A stretch of DNA of 42,594 nt from Candidatus Woesearchaeota archaeon. GTDB taxonomy: Archaea; Nanobdellota; Nanobdellia; Woesearchaeales; JAGVZT01. The position numbers and the translations under genes are program-made. Below the pieces are notes generated by a model. It worked only from the letters and a program-made list of their open reading frames with translations, searched no databases and was not told where the DNA came from. Location: positions 1-42,594 of the forward strand of contig JAGVZT010000065.1 of assembly GCA_018302335.1 (NCBI GenBank), given 5' to 3'. Positions 22,635-31,815 of the stretch are shown here, one piece after another. Numbering within the stretch: the stretch's first letter is position 1; every line of letters starts with the position of its first letter.

Positions 22635-23653
22635 GCGCGAGGTTCGTGCTCTCCAGAAGCATTGCGCTCGAGAAGTACAGAAAGCTGCGCGAACTCGGCC
22701 TGACGGTCGCGTACAGCGTGAAGACGAATCCCCTCGTCGCCGAGCTCCTGGAGCGGGAGACGGATGCGCTGTTTGTCATGCACCCGATGGAGGACCTCGG
22801 ACTCATCCGCGACCCGCAGCGGGTGTGGTACTACGGCCAGGGCTGGGATGTGAAGGAGATAGACTCGCTAGTCTCCCGCGGGGTGACGCGCTTCGTGGTG
22901 GACAACACCGCGGACCTCGCCGCCCTGGAAGGCTTTCTCGGAAGCTCTTCCCATCGCATTTCCCTGCTGCTCCGCGCCCGGTTCCGGGAGCACTCGGTCT
23001 TCACCGGCAGGCATTACGTCTTCGGGATGGACTCAGCCACGGTACGGAGGAAGATTGCGGAGCTGCAGGGCCATCCGGCAATCGAGGCGCTCGGGGTCCA
23101 TGTCCACCGCAAGAGCCAGAACATCAGCGAGTGGTCGCTGGTGGAGGAACTCAAGGGCATTCTGGACGACGAGGCAGGCATCCAGCTGCTCAACATCGGC
23201 GGGGGCATCCCGGCGCGCTATGCGAACAGCTCGGATGACGCTCTCGAGGGCATCTTCCGGAAGCTCCGGGAGGTGGTGGCGTTCGCAAAGGAACGCGATA
23301 TCAAGGTCATCGCGGAGCCGGGGCGCTTCATCGCCGCGCCCTCCGTGGTGCTGGAGACGACGGTGAAGCGTGTCGTCGGCGACACGGTCATCCTGGACTG
23401 CTCGGTGTACAACAGCGCGATGGACTCGCTCATCGTCCCGCTGAAGCTTGCCGTCGATGGCGAACTCAGCGAGGGGAAGGCGTACACCCTCAAGGGCTGC
23501 ACTCCCTGCTCCATGGACCTCTTCCGGTATGCGGTGCGGCTCGCGCGGCCCCCAAAAGAGGGGGAGACCATCCGCTTCCTGAACGCCGGAGCGTACAACT
23601 TCGCGAGCGACTTCTGCGGGCTGAGGAAACTGGAAACAGTCATCGTGGGGTGA
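22631..23653 (+). CDS. Fold-III PLP decarboxylase (ornithine/arginine/diaminopimelate type)
   Basis: A 340-residue PLP-dependent decarboxylase of the ornithine/diaminopimelate decarboxylase fold. The PLP Lys is K31 in AYSVKTNP, the phosphate-binding loop is NIGGGIPARY, EPGRFI supplies another cofactor contact, and CTPCSMDLF and NAGAYNFA match the C-terminal active-site Cys and Tyr segments. At 340 residues it is short for the family. Translational coupling to deoxyhypusine synthase suggests it makes a polyamine or precursor used in hypusination; substrate (ornithine, arginine, lysine, carboxynorspermidine) cannot be told from the sequence. Start is GTG. Confidence 0.88.
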   Translation: MSARFVLSRSIALEKYRKLRELGLTVAYSVKTNPLVAELLERETDALFVMHPMEDLGLIRDPQRVWYYGQGWDVKEIDSLVSRGVTRFVVDNTADLAALEGFLGSSSHRISLLLRARFREHSVFTGRHYVFGMDSATVRRKIAELQGHPAIEALGVHVHRKSQNISEWSLVEELKGILDDEAGIQLLNIGGGIPARYANSSDDALEGIFRKLREVVAFAKERDIKVIAEPGRFIAAPSVVLETTVKRVVGDTVILDCSVYNSAMDSLIVPLKLAVDGELSEGKAYTLKGCTPCSMDLFRYAVRLARPPKEGETIRFLNAGAYNFASDFCGLRKLETVIVG

Positions 23654-23696
23654 ACCTGCAAGTGCGGATTGCTCATGCGCATCACAAAAAGAAATC

Positions 23697-23705
23697 GATT
23701 TAAAC
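23697..23705 (+). promoter_or_regulatory. TATA box for the metallophosphoesterase gene
   Basis: GATTTAAAC lies 33-41 bp before ATG 23738, which has a weak Shine-Dalgarno sequence (GGGAAG). Confidence 0.45.
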
Positions 23706-23737
23706 AGACACTAACGAAGGACCACAGGGAAGTAAGC

Positions 23738-24442
23738 ATGCGATACCTCATCATGGGAGACCTGCACGGAGGCGACCTCGGCCCACTCGAAACAGCCATG
23801 GGGCAGATTGCGCCAGACGCGCTCATTTGCCTGAGCGATTTCGACCAGGCGAAGACCATTCGGCAGTTCTTGGCGCTCCAGGAGCGAATGGGAACAAAAC
23901 CGGTCGTCAGCGTGGCGGGAAATCATGACCTGGCAGTCCTCGACGGCACATACATCTACTCAGGCAGCATGGCACGCCAGGGCAAGTCCTTCTGGGAATT
24001 CCACGACGAGCTGCACGCCGATTCCATCGCGAGGGACTATCTCCACCTGCTGGTGCACGAGATGCCCTTCAGAGTTCCGCTGGACATCGGCGGCAGGCAC
24101 GCCTTGGTGATGCATGCCGCGCTTGATGGCAGCCTGGTGAGCTATCCTGCCTGTCCCTCTGCGGAGAGGGACCTATGGCTCCGGCTGCTCTGCGAGGAGG
24201 ATTACCTCCAGAACTTCGCCGCGATGCGCGCAGAGGGCGTCGATATCCTCATCCGTGGCCACGACCACGCGCCAAAACTCGCCTCTCTCAACGAGAAGCT
24301 TCGGATTGAGGAACCTACTGCGGGCAGCCGCTACGCTCTAGGAGAGGGCATGCACGTCATCAATCCCGGAGCGTGGTGCGACAAGTGGTTCGCGACACTG
24401 GACGCAGGCGAGGTGCCGGTCCTACACTACCGGCGGCTGTAG
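23738..24442 (+). CDS. Calcineurin-like metallophosphoesterase
   Basis: A 234-residue phosphoesterase starting MRYLIMGDLHGG. Metal-binding blocks are GDLHGGD, LSDFDQ (in place of the usual GDxxD), VAGNHD, LVMHAA and RGHDHAP, in the proper order. Family members hydrolyse phosphodiesters or phosphomonoesters with two metal ions. The start at 23738 is set by the conserved N-terminal strand. It converges with another metallophosphoesterase gene only 5 bp away, but the two proteins are of different subtypes. No membrane segment. Confidence 0.88.
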   Translation: MRYLIMGDLHGGDLGPLETAMGQIAPDALICLSDFDQAKTIRQFLALQERMGTKPVVSVAGNHDLAVLDGTYIYSGSMARQGKSFWEFHDELHADSIARDYLHLLVHEMPFRVPLDIGGRHALVMHAALDGSLVSYPACPSAERDLWLRLLCEEDYLQNFAAMRAEGVDILIRGHDHAPKLASLNEKLRIEEPTAGSRYALGEGMHVINPGAWCDKWFATLDAGEVPVLHYRRL

Positions 24443-24447
24443 TCCCG

Positions 24448-25041
24448 CTAAATCTCCGTGAGCACTCCGCGCGGTCCGGGGTTGATGACCCTGGTCGGCC
24501 CGATGAAGTCCTCCTTCCCGAAGTTCTCGTGGAAGTGCCCGCAGACGTGCAGCACGGGGTGCTGCTCCTCGATGAATCTGCGGTAGGACTCGTTGCCCCG
24601 GAACTCGCCGTAGAGAGAATCAACCTTGGTGCCATAGGGCGGCGCGTGGGTCACGAACACCACCTTTTCCGCCTTCTTCAGCTCGCCGCGGAGGAACTTC
24701 TCCCAGAAGCGCTCGAAGGCCTCGTCCTTCCGCGCGAATCCCCCGCCGCCGTGGCCCACGAAGGTGACGCCCTCGTGCTCGTACACCCCCTGGTGGAGGA
24801 AGAGGAGCGGGGGATACTTCCCGCACACCGCCTTGATCTCCTCCAGGCTGTCGTGGTTGCCATGCACGACGATGCAGGGCTTTCCCGCCCGCGAGAGGCC
24901 GCGGAGGAGCTTCTCCACGCTGCCCTCGACGGTGTTGATGTCCCCCGCGAAGACAATCGCGTCAGCGGCCCTGGCCTTCTCGAGCACAGAGGCCAGAGCA
25001 GACTCGCTCCCATGGATATCGGTGAAGAGCACCAGGCGCAT
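24448..25041 (-). CDS. YfcE/MJ0936-type phosphodiesterase
   Basis: A 197-residue compact metallophosphoesterase with all blocks: FTDIHG, FAGDIN, VHGNHD, FVTHAPPYGT and HVCGHFHE, ending with the INPGPRG loop. This is the classical small archaeal phosphodiesterase form. Substrate unknown. The TATA box lies 24-31 bp before the start and there is no Shine-Dalgarno sequence. Confidence 0.92.
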   Translation of the reverse strand: MRLVLFTDIHGSESALASVLEKARAADAIVFAGDINTVEGSVEKLLRGLSRAGKPCIVVHGNHDSLEEIKAVCGKYPPLLFLHQGVYEHEGVTFVGHGGGGFARKDEAFERFWEKFLRGELKKAEKVVFVTHAPPYGTKVDSLYGEFRGNESYRRFIEEQHPVLHVCGHFHENFGKEDFIGPTRVINPGPRGVLTEI

Positions 25042-25064
25042 CCGTGGGAGGGAGGCTGATTCCG

Positions 25065-25072
25065 TTTTAAAC
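25065..25072 (-). promoter_or_regulatory. TATA box for the phosphodiesterase gene
   Basis: GTTTAAAA on the minus strand, 24-31 bp before start 25041. Confidence 0.6.
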
Positions 25073-25097
25073 GTGTCGGTCCGTGAGAAGTCCTTTC

Positions 25098-25163
25098 GGC
25101 CGTAATGCCATACGAGTTCCTGGCTGTCTCGCCGTCATGCCGGACATGCTCAGCGGCGCGGCC
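25098..25163 (-). repeat. Dispersed GGCC-bounded repeat, copy 8
   Basis: A 66-bp copy; its reverse complement reads GGCCGCGCCGCTGAGCATG, then TCCGGCATGACGGCGAGACA, then GGAACTCGTATGGCATTACGG. One of the closest copies to the consensus. It lies between the end of gyrB and the promoter of the phosphodiesterase gene. Confidence 0.85.
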
Positions 25164-25188
25164 TACGGTCTGCGGTTCCTGCGGGAGT

Positions 25189-27108
<1,920 letters not shown>

Positions 27109-27177
27109 TCATCTGGATGATGCATTATTAATAAGCCTATCGGCCGAAGATACGGAGGATTTACAAAACTGAGAGTT

Positions 27178-27233
27178 AAAATGGGAAATAAACTTATTTT
27201 TATTTGATAAGCAGGTATACATAATCCCATTTT
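27178..27233. repeat. AT-rich inverted repeat upstream of gyrB
   Basis: A perfect 9-bp inverted repeat, AAAATGGGA (27178-27186) and TCCCATTTT (27225-27233), flanks 38 bp of AT-rich DNA that contains an inner AAATAA/TTATTT palindrome. It lies upstream of the gyrB TATA-like ATTATTAATAAG (27122-27133) and downstream of the aminotransferase stop. It may be a terminator for the aminotransferase gene, an operator for gyrB, or an AT-rich unwinding site. Confidence 0.45.
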
Positions 27234-27251
27234 TGGAGCATGCACTGAGGC

Positions 27252-28469
27252 TCAGGCAGGGTGCTGCAGCGGCTCCCCGTCGAGCTGACGGAGCAAGCCT
27301 TCGTGTCCTTCCCATCGGACCTCGGTGACGAGCTGCTTCTGGAGCCCCTTCAGCGCATCAGGGAGGTCGAGCCCCTGCACAAGGTCAAGGTACGTCCGCT
27401 GGAGCTGCTTCATCTCCTCGGGGACATCAAGCTCGACGCAGCGGTCCGTCTTCGAATCGAACACCAGGCAGATGGGGGTGAGTTCTGCCGCTGTCCCGGT
27501 CATCGCCACCCCCCTGAATTTGCCTGCGAGCAATTCGTCCAGAGGCACATCCCTGAACGCCACCTTGGCGCCCTGCGCATCCAGGATACGGGTGAGCGTC
27601 CACAGGGTCTTCCCGGGAAGGATGGGATGACCCTCCTGCTTGGGGGATATCCAGCGCCCCTTGCCCTCGTAGAAGAGCAGATTCTCGCCAGTTCCCTCCA
27701 GGAGATGGCGCTTCGAAGAGGTGTCCGTCAGGAGCATCTCCGAGAAGTGATTGGACTTCGCGGTGTTCACCGCACGCTGGCCCGTCGCGTAGTTGGAGAC
27801 CAGCTTGTGGTGCCGGTTGAACTCAGCGTTTCCCGTCTCGGCGACAAGGACCGGAGCTCCGCGCTGGAATTCCAGCTCTCCCAGGTACTTCCCCCAGGGG
27901 ATGGCAGCGACCATGAAATGCTTCGGATGGTGGAGGGAGAAGACTCCAAGGGAGCGGTCGGCCCTCGCCCCCACCCACGCGAGCGGCCTGAAATACCCGC
28001 CGGTGTCCGGGCTGATGTTTCCCGACGCGACGTTGAGCAGGATGGTGTTCAGGATGGCCTCGCGAGCCTCGGCCTTGGTGAACGTGAGTCCCTCGGCAGG
28101 CCGGGCAGCCACCTTCTGGCCGGTGCTCTGGAAGAACTCCGCGTACTTCCTGGCCACCGCAGGGTGGCTCTTGGAAAATCGGTCCCAGAGCGGGGCACCT
28201 GCAGGAGGACGGAGCCAGATGTACTCCAAAGAGCCGAAAAGCCTCTCCACGCGGAGGTCGAGTCCGATGACGTTGAGGACGCCCGGTTTCTTCCTGTTGG
28301 GATAGCACCGCCCCCCCTCGAATGCGCCTCCGCCGTAGTGCAGGGTATGGGTGAAGAGAAACTCCTCAAGGGTGAGCCAGTCCGGGAGCGCATTTCCGCG
28401 GTAATACTTCCCGTCCAGAAAGACCACTCGGGAACTCTTGGAGCCTCCTGTTGCTCGCGCCTGGCTCAC
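27252..28469 (-). CDS. Class IV (branched-chain-type) aminotransferase
   Basis: A 405-residue fold-IV PLP aminotransferase related to branched-chain aminotransferases. Family blocks are FLDGKYYRGNALP, HYGGGAFEGGRCY, the PLP-Lys segment HKLVSNYATGQ, LLEGTGENLLF and MTGTAAELTPI. It is longer than typical IlvE (about 300). The preferred start is GTG 28469 (MSQARATGG...), which lies 22-29 bp after a TATA box. The long upstream open frame is not supported, because it runs through a repeat and a divergent gene. Likely role: last step in Ile/Leu/Val synthesis or first in their breakdown. Confidence 0.88.
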   Translation of the reverse strand: MSQARATGGSKSSRVVFLDGKYYRGNALPDWLTLEEFLFTHTLHYGGGAFEGGRCYPNRKKPGVLNVIGLDLRVERLFGSLEYIWLRPPAGAPLWDRFSKSHPAVARKYAEFFQSTGQKVAARPAEGLTFTKAEAREAILNTILLNVASGNISPDTGGYFRPLAWVGARADRSLGVFSLHHPKHFMVAAIPWGKYLGELEFQRGAPVLVAETGNAEFNRHHKLVSNYATGQRAVNTAKSNHFSEMLLTDTSSKRHLLEGTGENLLFYEGKGRWISPKQEGHPILPGKTLWTLTRILDAQGAKVAFRDVPLDELLAGKFRGVAMTGTAAELTPICLVFDSKTDRCVELDVPEEMKQLQRTYLDLVQGLDLPDALKGLQKQLVTEVRWEGHEGLLRQLDGEPLQHPA

Positions 28470-28490
28470 ATCTCCGCAGTGACGCAGCGG

Positions 28491-28498
28491 CTTAAAAG
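28491..28498 (-). promoter_or_regulatory. TATA box for the aminotransferase gene
   Basis: CTTTTAAG on the minus strand, 22-29 bp before GTG 28469. Confidence 0.55.
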
Positions 28499-28538
28499 CT
28501 TTGCCATGCGCCCATCGGAAAAGGCTCGCGACCGCAGC

Positions 28539-28604
28539 GGCCGCATTGCGGACAATGCCGGGCATCACGGTGAGACCACCATGAACTCTCCTGGGTCCGG
28601 GACC
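28539..28604 (+). repeat. Dispersed repeat, copy 9 (right end eroded)
   Basis: The left half is well conserved (GGCCGCATTGCGGACAATG, then CCGGGCATCACGGTGAGAC). The right half has drifted and lacks the terminal GGCC. It lies between the divergent promoters of the aminotransferase and bud32 genes. Confidence 0.65.
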
Positions 28605-28612
28605 TGCCAGCA

Positions 28613-28620
28613 TTTTTAAA
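28613..28620 (+). promoter_or_regulatory. TATA box for bud32
   Basis: TTTTTAAA lies 24-31 bp before ATG 28644. Confidence 0.6.
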
Positions 28621-28643
28621 GGCCGCGCGGTTCCCCTGAAAGG

Positions 28644-29258
28644 ATGGAATCCGTTCTCGGTGACGGCGCCGAGGCAGTTGTCGTTGCCCGGGATGGGGAC
28701 GCCGTGAAGCTCAGGAAGGAGAAGCGCTACCGCCATCCGGACATCGACGTGCGACTCCGTTCCACAAGGACGAGGCAGGAGGCCGGAATCCTTGAGAAGC
28801 TGCATCGCCTGGGCTTCCCGTCTCCGGAGCTGCGGGCAATGGACGACAGGGCGGCCGAGATTCGCATGGAATTGCTCTGCGGCGAGAAGGTCAGGGACTT
28901 GCTCGACGGGAGCTGCGACTGGAACCCCCTCGCGGAACAGCTCGGCGCGCTCGTGGCGCAGCTGCACCAGAACGACATCATCCATGGCGACCTCACCACC
29001 TCGAACATGCTCCTCATCGGGAAGAGGCTGCACCTCATCGACTTCGGCCTGGGATACTACTCTGCGAAGGCCGAGGACAAGGCGGTGGACCTGCACCTCC
29101 TGAGGAGGGCGCTGACATCCCGGCATCCTGCGCTCGCGGAGGATTTCTTCGGCGCGGCGATTTCGGCCTATCGGAAGGCAAGACTGGAGCAGTCCGGCCC
29201 GGTGCTCGAGCGCCTGGCGCTCGTCGAGCGCAGGGGACGATACCAGAAGGGTTCCTGA
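28644..29258 (+). CDS. bud32: Bud32 atypical protein kinase/ATPase of the KEOPS complex
   Basis: A 204-residue stand-alone Bud32. It is a subunit of KEOPS, which makes t6A37 on ANN-decoding tRNAs. Kinase motifs are typical for Bud32: GDGAEAVV, KLRKEKRYRHPDID, catalytic loop IIHGDLTTSNML, IDFGLGYYS and EDKAVDLHLLRRAL. In many archaea it is fused to or next to Kae1, but here Kae1 is not adjacent. TATA box at leaderless spacing. Confidence 0.95.
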   Translation: MESVLGDGAEAVVVARDGDAVKLRKEKRYRHPDIDVRLRSTRTRQEAGILEKLHRLGFPSPELRAMDDRAAEIRMELLCGEKVRDLLDGSCDWNPLAEQLGALVAQLHQNDIIHGDLTTSNMLLIGKRLHLIDFGLGYYSAKAEDKAVDLHLLRRALTSRHPALAEDFFGAAISAYRKARLEQSGPVLERLALVERRGRYQKGS

Positions 29259-29285
29259 CGGCCATGCAGGAAATCTGCTGATTCC

Positions 29286-29351
29286 GGCCAGAGTGTCGTG
29301 CGAGTTCCGGGTTGCATCGCCGGAATGACGGATATTCTCCGCAAAGCGGCC
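29286..29351 (-). repeat. Dispersed GGCC-bounded repeat, copy 10
   Basis: A 66-bp copy; reverse complement begins GGCCGCTTTGCGGAGAATA, continues TCCGTCATTCCGGCGATG and ends CGGAACTCGCACGACACTC before the outer GGCC. It aligns without gaps to the copy at 30714. Lies between bud32 and the TATA box of the rpl21e operon. Confidence 0.85.
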
Positions 29352-29392
29352 GACTCTCTGCGGGCTCTTCCTGCGAGGCCGAGGCCGCAACC

Positions 29393-29400
29393 TTTTTAAA
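29393..29400 (+). promoter_or_regulatory. TATA box for the L21e-RpoF operon
   Basis: TTTTTAAA lies about 40 bp before ATG 29440, so this operon probably has a short leader. Confidence 0.5.
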
Positions 29401-29439
29401 CGCTGGGACTCCTCCCCGCTGAGCCGGAAGGCTGACACC

Positions 29440-29730
29440 ATGACCAATCGCAAGGGCGGATACCGCAGGAAGACCAGGCACAAGATTGCGAAGAAGCCCG
29501 GCACGAACGGGAAGCTGAGCATCGCGAGGTACTTGGCGGAGTTCTCTCCCGGCCAGCGCGTCATGCTCGCCCTTGAGGCGAGTTACCACAAGGGCATGTT
29601 CCACCCGCGCTTCCAGGGCCGGGGCGGGGTTGTCGACAGCAAGACTGGCGACTGCTACCGCGTCACAATCAAGGACCTTTCCAAGAAGAAAACCCTCGTG
29701 GTGCACCCCGTGCACCTTCTCCGCCAATGA
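29440..29730 (+). CDS. rpl21e: 50S ribosomal protein L21e
   Basis: A 96-residue archaeal/eukaryotic large-subunit protein with basic N-terminus (NRKGGYRRKTRHK), FSPGQRVMLALEASYHKGM and HPRFQGRGGVV, then VTIKDLSKKKTLVVHPVHL. Its stop overlaps the start of rpoF (ATGA). The L21e-RpoF-DUF655 order is a widely conserved archaeal cluster. Confidence 0.97.
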   Translation: MTNRKGGYRRKTRHKIAKKPGTNGKLSIARYLAEFSPGQRVMLALEASYHKGMFHPRFQGRGGVVDSKTGDCYRVTIKDLSKKKTLVVHPVHLLRQ

Positions 29731-30083
29731 CCGACGCAAAAATCATCACCGAGGATGCCCTCAGCATGGGAGACCTGCTGCAGGAGTTGAGGAAGGTGAA
29801 GAAGCGCGACGGGGAAGTCGTGAGCTTCCGGGTCACCAAGGTCGAAGAATACCTCTCCCAGTTCCTCAAGCAGAAGAGCCATGTGGAGCTGCTGGAGAAG
29901 CTGCACAAGCTCGAGGTGCCCCGGCTCAAGGACATGCACCTCATCAAGATAGTGGACCTCATGCCCGCTTCGCCCGACGAGGTGAAGATGGTCCTCCAGG
30001 CCTATCCTCTCTCTGTGAGCGCAGAGAACCTGAAAAAGATTGCCGACGTCGTGAGGGAGTTCTCCCCGGCAAAGAAAGAATAG
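29727..30083 (+). CDS. rpoF: DNA-directed RNA polymerase subunit F (Rpb4)
   Basis: A 118-residue Rpb4-family subunit that pairs with RpoE (Rpb7) as the stalk of archaeal RNA polymerase. It is all helical with MGDLLQELRK, the HRDC-like core and the conserved C-terminal IVDLMPASPDEVKMVLQAYP. ATGA overlap with rpl21e; 16 bp before the DUF655 gene. Confidence 0.95.
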   Translation: MTDAKIITEDALSMGDLLQELRKVKKRDGEVVSFRVTKVEEYLSQFLKQKSHVELLEKLHKLEVPRLKDMHLIKIVDLMPASPDEVKMVLQAYPLSVSAENLKKIADVVREFSPAKKE

Positions 30084-30099
30084 AGGGGGATGAGCCGGG

Positions 30100-30693
30100 A
30101 TGACACCTAATGACGAGTTGAGAAAACCACGGGAGGAGGCCGCCATTGTGCTGGACTACCTGCCGAACGGCTACCCCTTCGAGAACAAGCCCGCTCATCT
30201 GAAATCGCCCGTGGCGCAGGCCGTCGGCAAGACGCGATTCGTGCTGCTCGAGCTGGTGCCCCGCACGGGGACCGCGCTGCAGCCCCTCGAGGAAGTCTAC
30301 ATCGGAGAGGGCAAGCGGGACAAGATTCACCACATCCAGGGCAGGCTCGCCTTCGAGCGCCTGACGCACACCGCGCGCGCCGAGCTGGAATTCGTCCTCA
30401 AGGACATCGTGCAGAAGGAGGAGGCCCGCTTCGTGGAGTTCTTCAACAAGGCCCAGCCCCTCTCGACGCGGATGCACTCCCTGGAGCTGCTCCCGGGCAT
30501 GGGCAAGAAGCGCATGTGGGAGATAGTCAATGAGCGGAAGATCCGCCCGTTCTCCAGCTTCCAGGACATGCAGGACCGTATCAAGCTGATGCCGGACCCG
30601 AGGAAGGTCATCATCAGCCGCATCCTGGAGGAGCTCCAGGGCCTCGACAAGCACTCCATCTTCGTGGAGCGGGCCGCTCCGCCCCGCGAATAG
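30100..30693 (+). CDS. DUF655 family nucleic-acid-binding protein
   Basis: A 197-residue DUF655 protein. It has an N-terminal OB-like region (AIVLDYLPNGYPFENKP; FVLLELVPRTG; YIGEGKRDKIHHIQGRL) and a helix-hairpin-helix segment (LELLPGMGKKRMWEIVNERK) typical of the family. The conserved link with L21e and RpoF suggests an RNA- or ribosome-related role, but the biochemistry is unknown. Charged tail ends APPRE. Confidence 0.92.
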   Translation: MTPNDELRKPREEAAIVLDYLPNGYPFENKPAHLKSPVAQAVGKTRFVLLELVPRTGTALQPLEEVYIGEGKRDKIHHIQGRLAFERLTHTARAELEFVLKDIVQKEEARFVEFFNKAQPLSTRMHSLELLPGMGKKRMWEIVNERKIRPFSSFQDMQDRIKLMPDPRKVIISRILEELQGLDKHSIFVERAAPPRE

Positions 30694-30713
30694 GCGAGCC
30701 CGAGGGCGGGATT

Positions 30714-30779
30714 GGCCGCATTGCGGATGATGTCCGGTATGACGGTGCTGCAGCCCGGAAACCGTGCGGCATCGCGGCC
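30714..30779 (+). repeat. Dispersed GGCC-bounded repeat, copy 11
   Basis: A 66-bp forward copy: GGCCGCATTGCGGATGATG, then TCCGGTATGACGGTGCTG, then CGGAAACCGTGCGGCATCGC and GGCC. The terminal GGCCGC/GCGGCC pair and much of the arms are complementary. Lies between the L21e-RpoF-DUF655 operon and the promoter of the Toprim gene. Confidence 0.85.
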
Positions 30780-30814
30780 TAAATCTCGGACTCATCTCCC
30801 TGGTCCGGCGCAAT

Positions 30815-30822
30815 CCTTATAG
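30815..30822 (+). promoter_or_regulatory. TATA-like box for the Toprim-CoaE operon
   Basis: CCTTATAG lies 23-30 bp before ATG 30845. Confidence 0.45.
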
Positions 30823-30844
30823 GCACAACCACGCTTCCCATCGC

Positions 30845-31198
30845 ATGGACCGCATGGAGTCCCTGGAGGACTGGCTCGCGGCGCTGCAGTCAGCGGGTTG
30901 CCCCATCGTCGTCGAGGGGCCAAAGGACCGCGCTGCGCTGGAGCAGTTCGGAATCCTGGATGTGGTCACGCTCAGCCGAGAGCCGCTGCACGAGGTCGTG
31001 GAAGGCATCTCCGCGCGCTCGAAGCGCGTCGTCATCCTCACGGACCTGGACAAGGAGGGAAAGCTGCTGTACAGCAAGCTCCGCCAGGGCTTCTCGCGCC
31101 TCGGCGTCCAGGTGGACAACGTCTTCCGGGAATTTCTTTTCAGCACGCAGCTGTCGCACATCGAAGGCCTCGCGACCTATATCCGGAGGGAACGATGA
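30845..31198 (+). CDS. Small Toprim-domain protein
   Basis: A 117-residue stand-alone Toprim protein. The Toprim Glu is in PIVVEGPKDRAAL and the D-x-D pair in ILTDLDKEGKLL; the rest fits the compact fold, as in UPF0292 proteins and the catalytic part of RNase M5. Known Toprim proteins act in nucleic acid strand cleavage or priming, but this small archaeal form has no firmly established role to my knowledge. Start ATG 30845 by TATA spacing; ATG 30854 is an alternative. Stop overlaps the next start (ATGA). Confidence 0.88.
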   Translation: MDRMESLEDWLAALQSAGCPIVVEGPKDRAALEQFGILDVVTLSREPLHEVVEGISARSKRVVILTDLDKEGKLLYSKLRQGFSRLGVQVDNVFREFLFSTQLSHIEGLATYIRRER

Positions 31199-31815
31199 CA
31201 CTCGAGCGCATCATCGGCCTCACCGGGGGCATCGCCTCCGGCAAGAGCACCGTGGGCGCGTTACTCGCGGAGAAGGACTGCACCGTGCTCGACGCGGACC
31301 GCATCGTGCACGGCCTCTACCGAAGCAACCGTACGCTGCAGGCACGGCTCCTGCTCTCCTTCGGCCCGGGAATCCTCTCCTGGCCCCCTGCGGTGGACCG
31401 GAAGAAGCTCCGGGAGAAGGTCTTCTCCGATGAGAAGATGCTTGCGAAGCTGGAGCGGATTGCCTGGCCCTATGTGCTGCGCGAGATAGAGGAGCGCGTC
31501 AGGGCGGCGGAAGGGAGCGTGGTCATCGAGGCATCGCGGCTCTACGAGTCCGGGTACGCCTCGCGGCTTGACGCGGTCATCCAGGTGGAGTGCCTGCCGG
31601 ACATCCAGCGCTACCGACTGATGCAGAGCCGCGGCTTCTCCCGCGAGGATGCCGAGGCGGTCGTCGAGCTGCAGCGCAGGAGCATGGTACGCTGGCCGTT
31701 CTCCGACTACACCATTTACAACAGCGGCGACGACCCGAAGCTGGAGCTGCTGCGGGCGCAGGTGGACAGGCTATGGGGAAGACTGCACTCGGAGAACTCT
31801 ACCGCGCGCTCCTGA
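31195..31815 (+). CDS. coaE: CoaE-like dephospho-CoA kinase (bacterial type)
   Basis: A 206-residue P-loop kinase. P-loop GGIASGKS (11-18) and LDADRIVHGLY match CoaE, as do RLMQSRGFSREDAEAVV and the C-terminal SDYTIYNSGD. CoaE phosphorylates dephospho-CoA in the last step of CoA synthesis. Many archaea use an unrelated GTP-dependent enzyme instead, so a CoaE-type protein is notable; it could also have another nucleotide-kinase role. Translationally coupled to the Toprim gene upstream; its 3' end overlaps the glycosylase gene by 43 bp. Confidence 0.8.
   Translation: MTLERIIGLTGGIASGKSTVGALLAEKDCTVLDADRIVHGLYRSNRTLQARLLLSFGPGILSWPPAVDRKKLREKVFSDEKMLAKLERIAWPYVLREIEERVRAAEGSVVIEASRLYESGYASRLDAVIQVECLPDIQRYRLMQSRGFSREDAEAVVELQRRSMVRWPFSDYTIYNSGDDPKLELLRAQVDRLWGRLHSENSTARS

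Noticed and set aside
27109-27315. Minus-strand ORF of 68 codons across the gyrB-aminotransferase gap
   Set aside because: It spans the inverted repeat and promoter, has mixed codon use and no promoter of its own.
28470-29564. Extension of the aminotransferase frame upstream to 29564
   Set aside because: It runs antisense through bud32 and through a repeat copy and is not part of the aminotransferase family; GTG 28469 with a TATA box is preferred.
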